DNA of 52,501 nucleotides from Hydrogenophilus sp. (GTDB lineage Bacteria > Pseudomonadota > Gammaproteobacteria > Burkholderiales > Thiobacillaceae), in NCBI GenBank assembly GCA_020725265.1, contig DYFK01000023.1, positions 1 through 52,501 on the forward strand, given 5' to 3'. Below the pieces are notes generated by a model that made no database searches, was not told the DNA's origin, and saw only the letters and a list, made by a program, of their open reading frames with translations. The translations under genes were made by a program, and so were the position numbers. Shown one piece after another: positions 52,447-52,501 of the stretch. Position 1 is the stretch's first letter. Every line of letters begins with the position of its first letter.

Positions 52447-52501
52447 ATGAACATGCAGCGCAGGAACGTACTGAAGGGAGCCGGCGCGGCTGGCGCGGTG
52501 A
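52447..52501 (+). CDS. Start of a Tat-exported protein, possibly SoxY (partial)
   Basis: Only 18 codons are inside the window. They read MNMQRRNVLKGAGAAGAV, a twin-arginine signal with the RR-x-V-L-K core. AAGGAG lies 9 nt before the ATG. The start is typical of SoxY, the periplasmic thiosulfate-carrier of the Sox pathway, but many Tat substrates begin this way, so the product is undetermined. Confidence 0.5.
   Translation, partial: MNMQRRNVLKGAGAAGAV

Overview
The window is very GC-rich, gene-dense proteobacterial chromosome. Gene content fits a facultatively denitrifying, probably sulfur-oxidising beta- or gammaproteobacterium. The evidence is a respiratory nitrate reductase locus with NarXL control, a cyanate uptake and cyanase operon, two DsrC/TusE-family proteins, and a truncated Tat-signal gene at the right edge that resembles the start of soxY. 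The order rplM-rpsI-argC-erpA is shared by several beta- and gammaproteobacteria, so I do not name a genus. No tRNA, rRNA, CRISPR array, insertion sequence or prophage is visible.

Left part (1-7018): narG (cut by the edge), narK2 and narK1 run leftward. Divergent narX-narL runs rightward. The shared control region holds a NarL-type 7-2-7 site overlapping an 8-2-8 palindrome. A 91-nt hairpin made of degenerate heptamers separates narK2 from narG. At 7062-8439 lies a rhombosortase with its adjacent 'rhombotail' lipoprotein. A NifA-type sigma-54 activator and the divergent tamA-tamB outer-membrane assembly pair follow (8555-15900).

Middle part (16012-25120): a zinc-sensor (CZB) diguanylate cyclase, a CopD-like membrane protein, then a four-gene cyanate operon (binding protein, permease, ATPase, cyanase). 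That operon has a near-consensus -24/-12 sigma-54 promoter with an NtrC-type inverted repeat about 125 bp upstream, which suggests nitrogen-regulated cyanate use. A LysM-FecR protein with a second diguanylate cyclase and purT follow.

25121-37807 holds a lower-GC patch with one orphan gene, then a radical SAM protein, mutY, lysR/azoR/pirin, rmuC, an EamA transporter, a SpoIIAA-like protein, a haem-c/PAS/GGDEF/EVL sensor, an OsmC-like protein and a YdcF-like protein.

Right part (37864-52501): rplM-rpsI, argC, erpA, yacG, a secreted ATP-dependent DNA ligase, a giant thioester-containing alpha-2-macroglobulin and an HDOD protein. Next are two DsrC-family genes that each keep a different one of the two catalytic cysteines, a small secreted protein, a SUMF1-fold protein overlapping moaC, and bepA. 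MoaC (molybdenum cofactor) and ErpA (Fe-S insertion) are both plausibly needed for NarG assembly.

The best leads are the split-cysteine DsrC pair, the NtrC/sigma-54 cyanate promoter, the rhombosortase with its local target, and the heptamer hairpin inside the nar operon.
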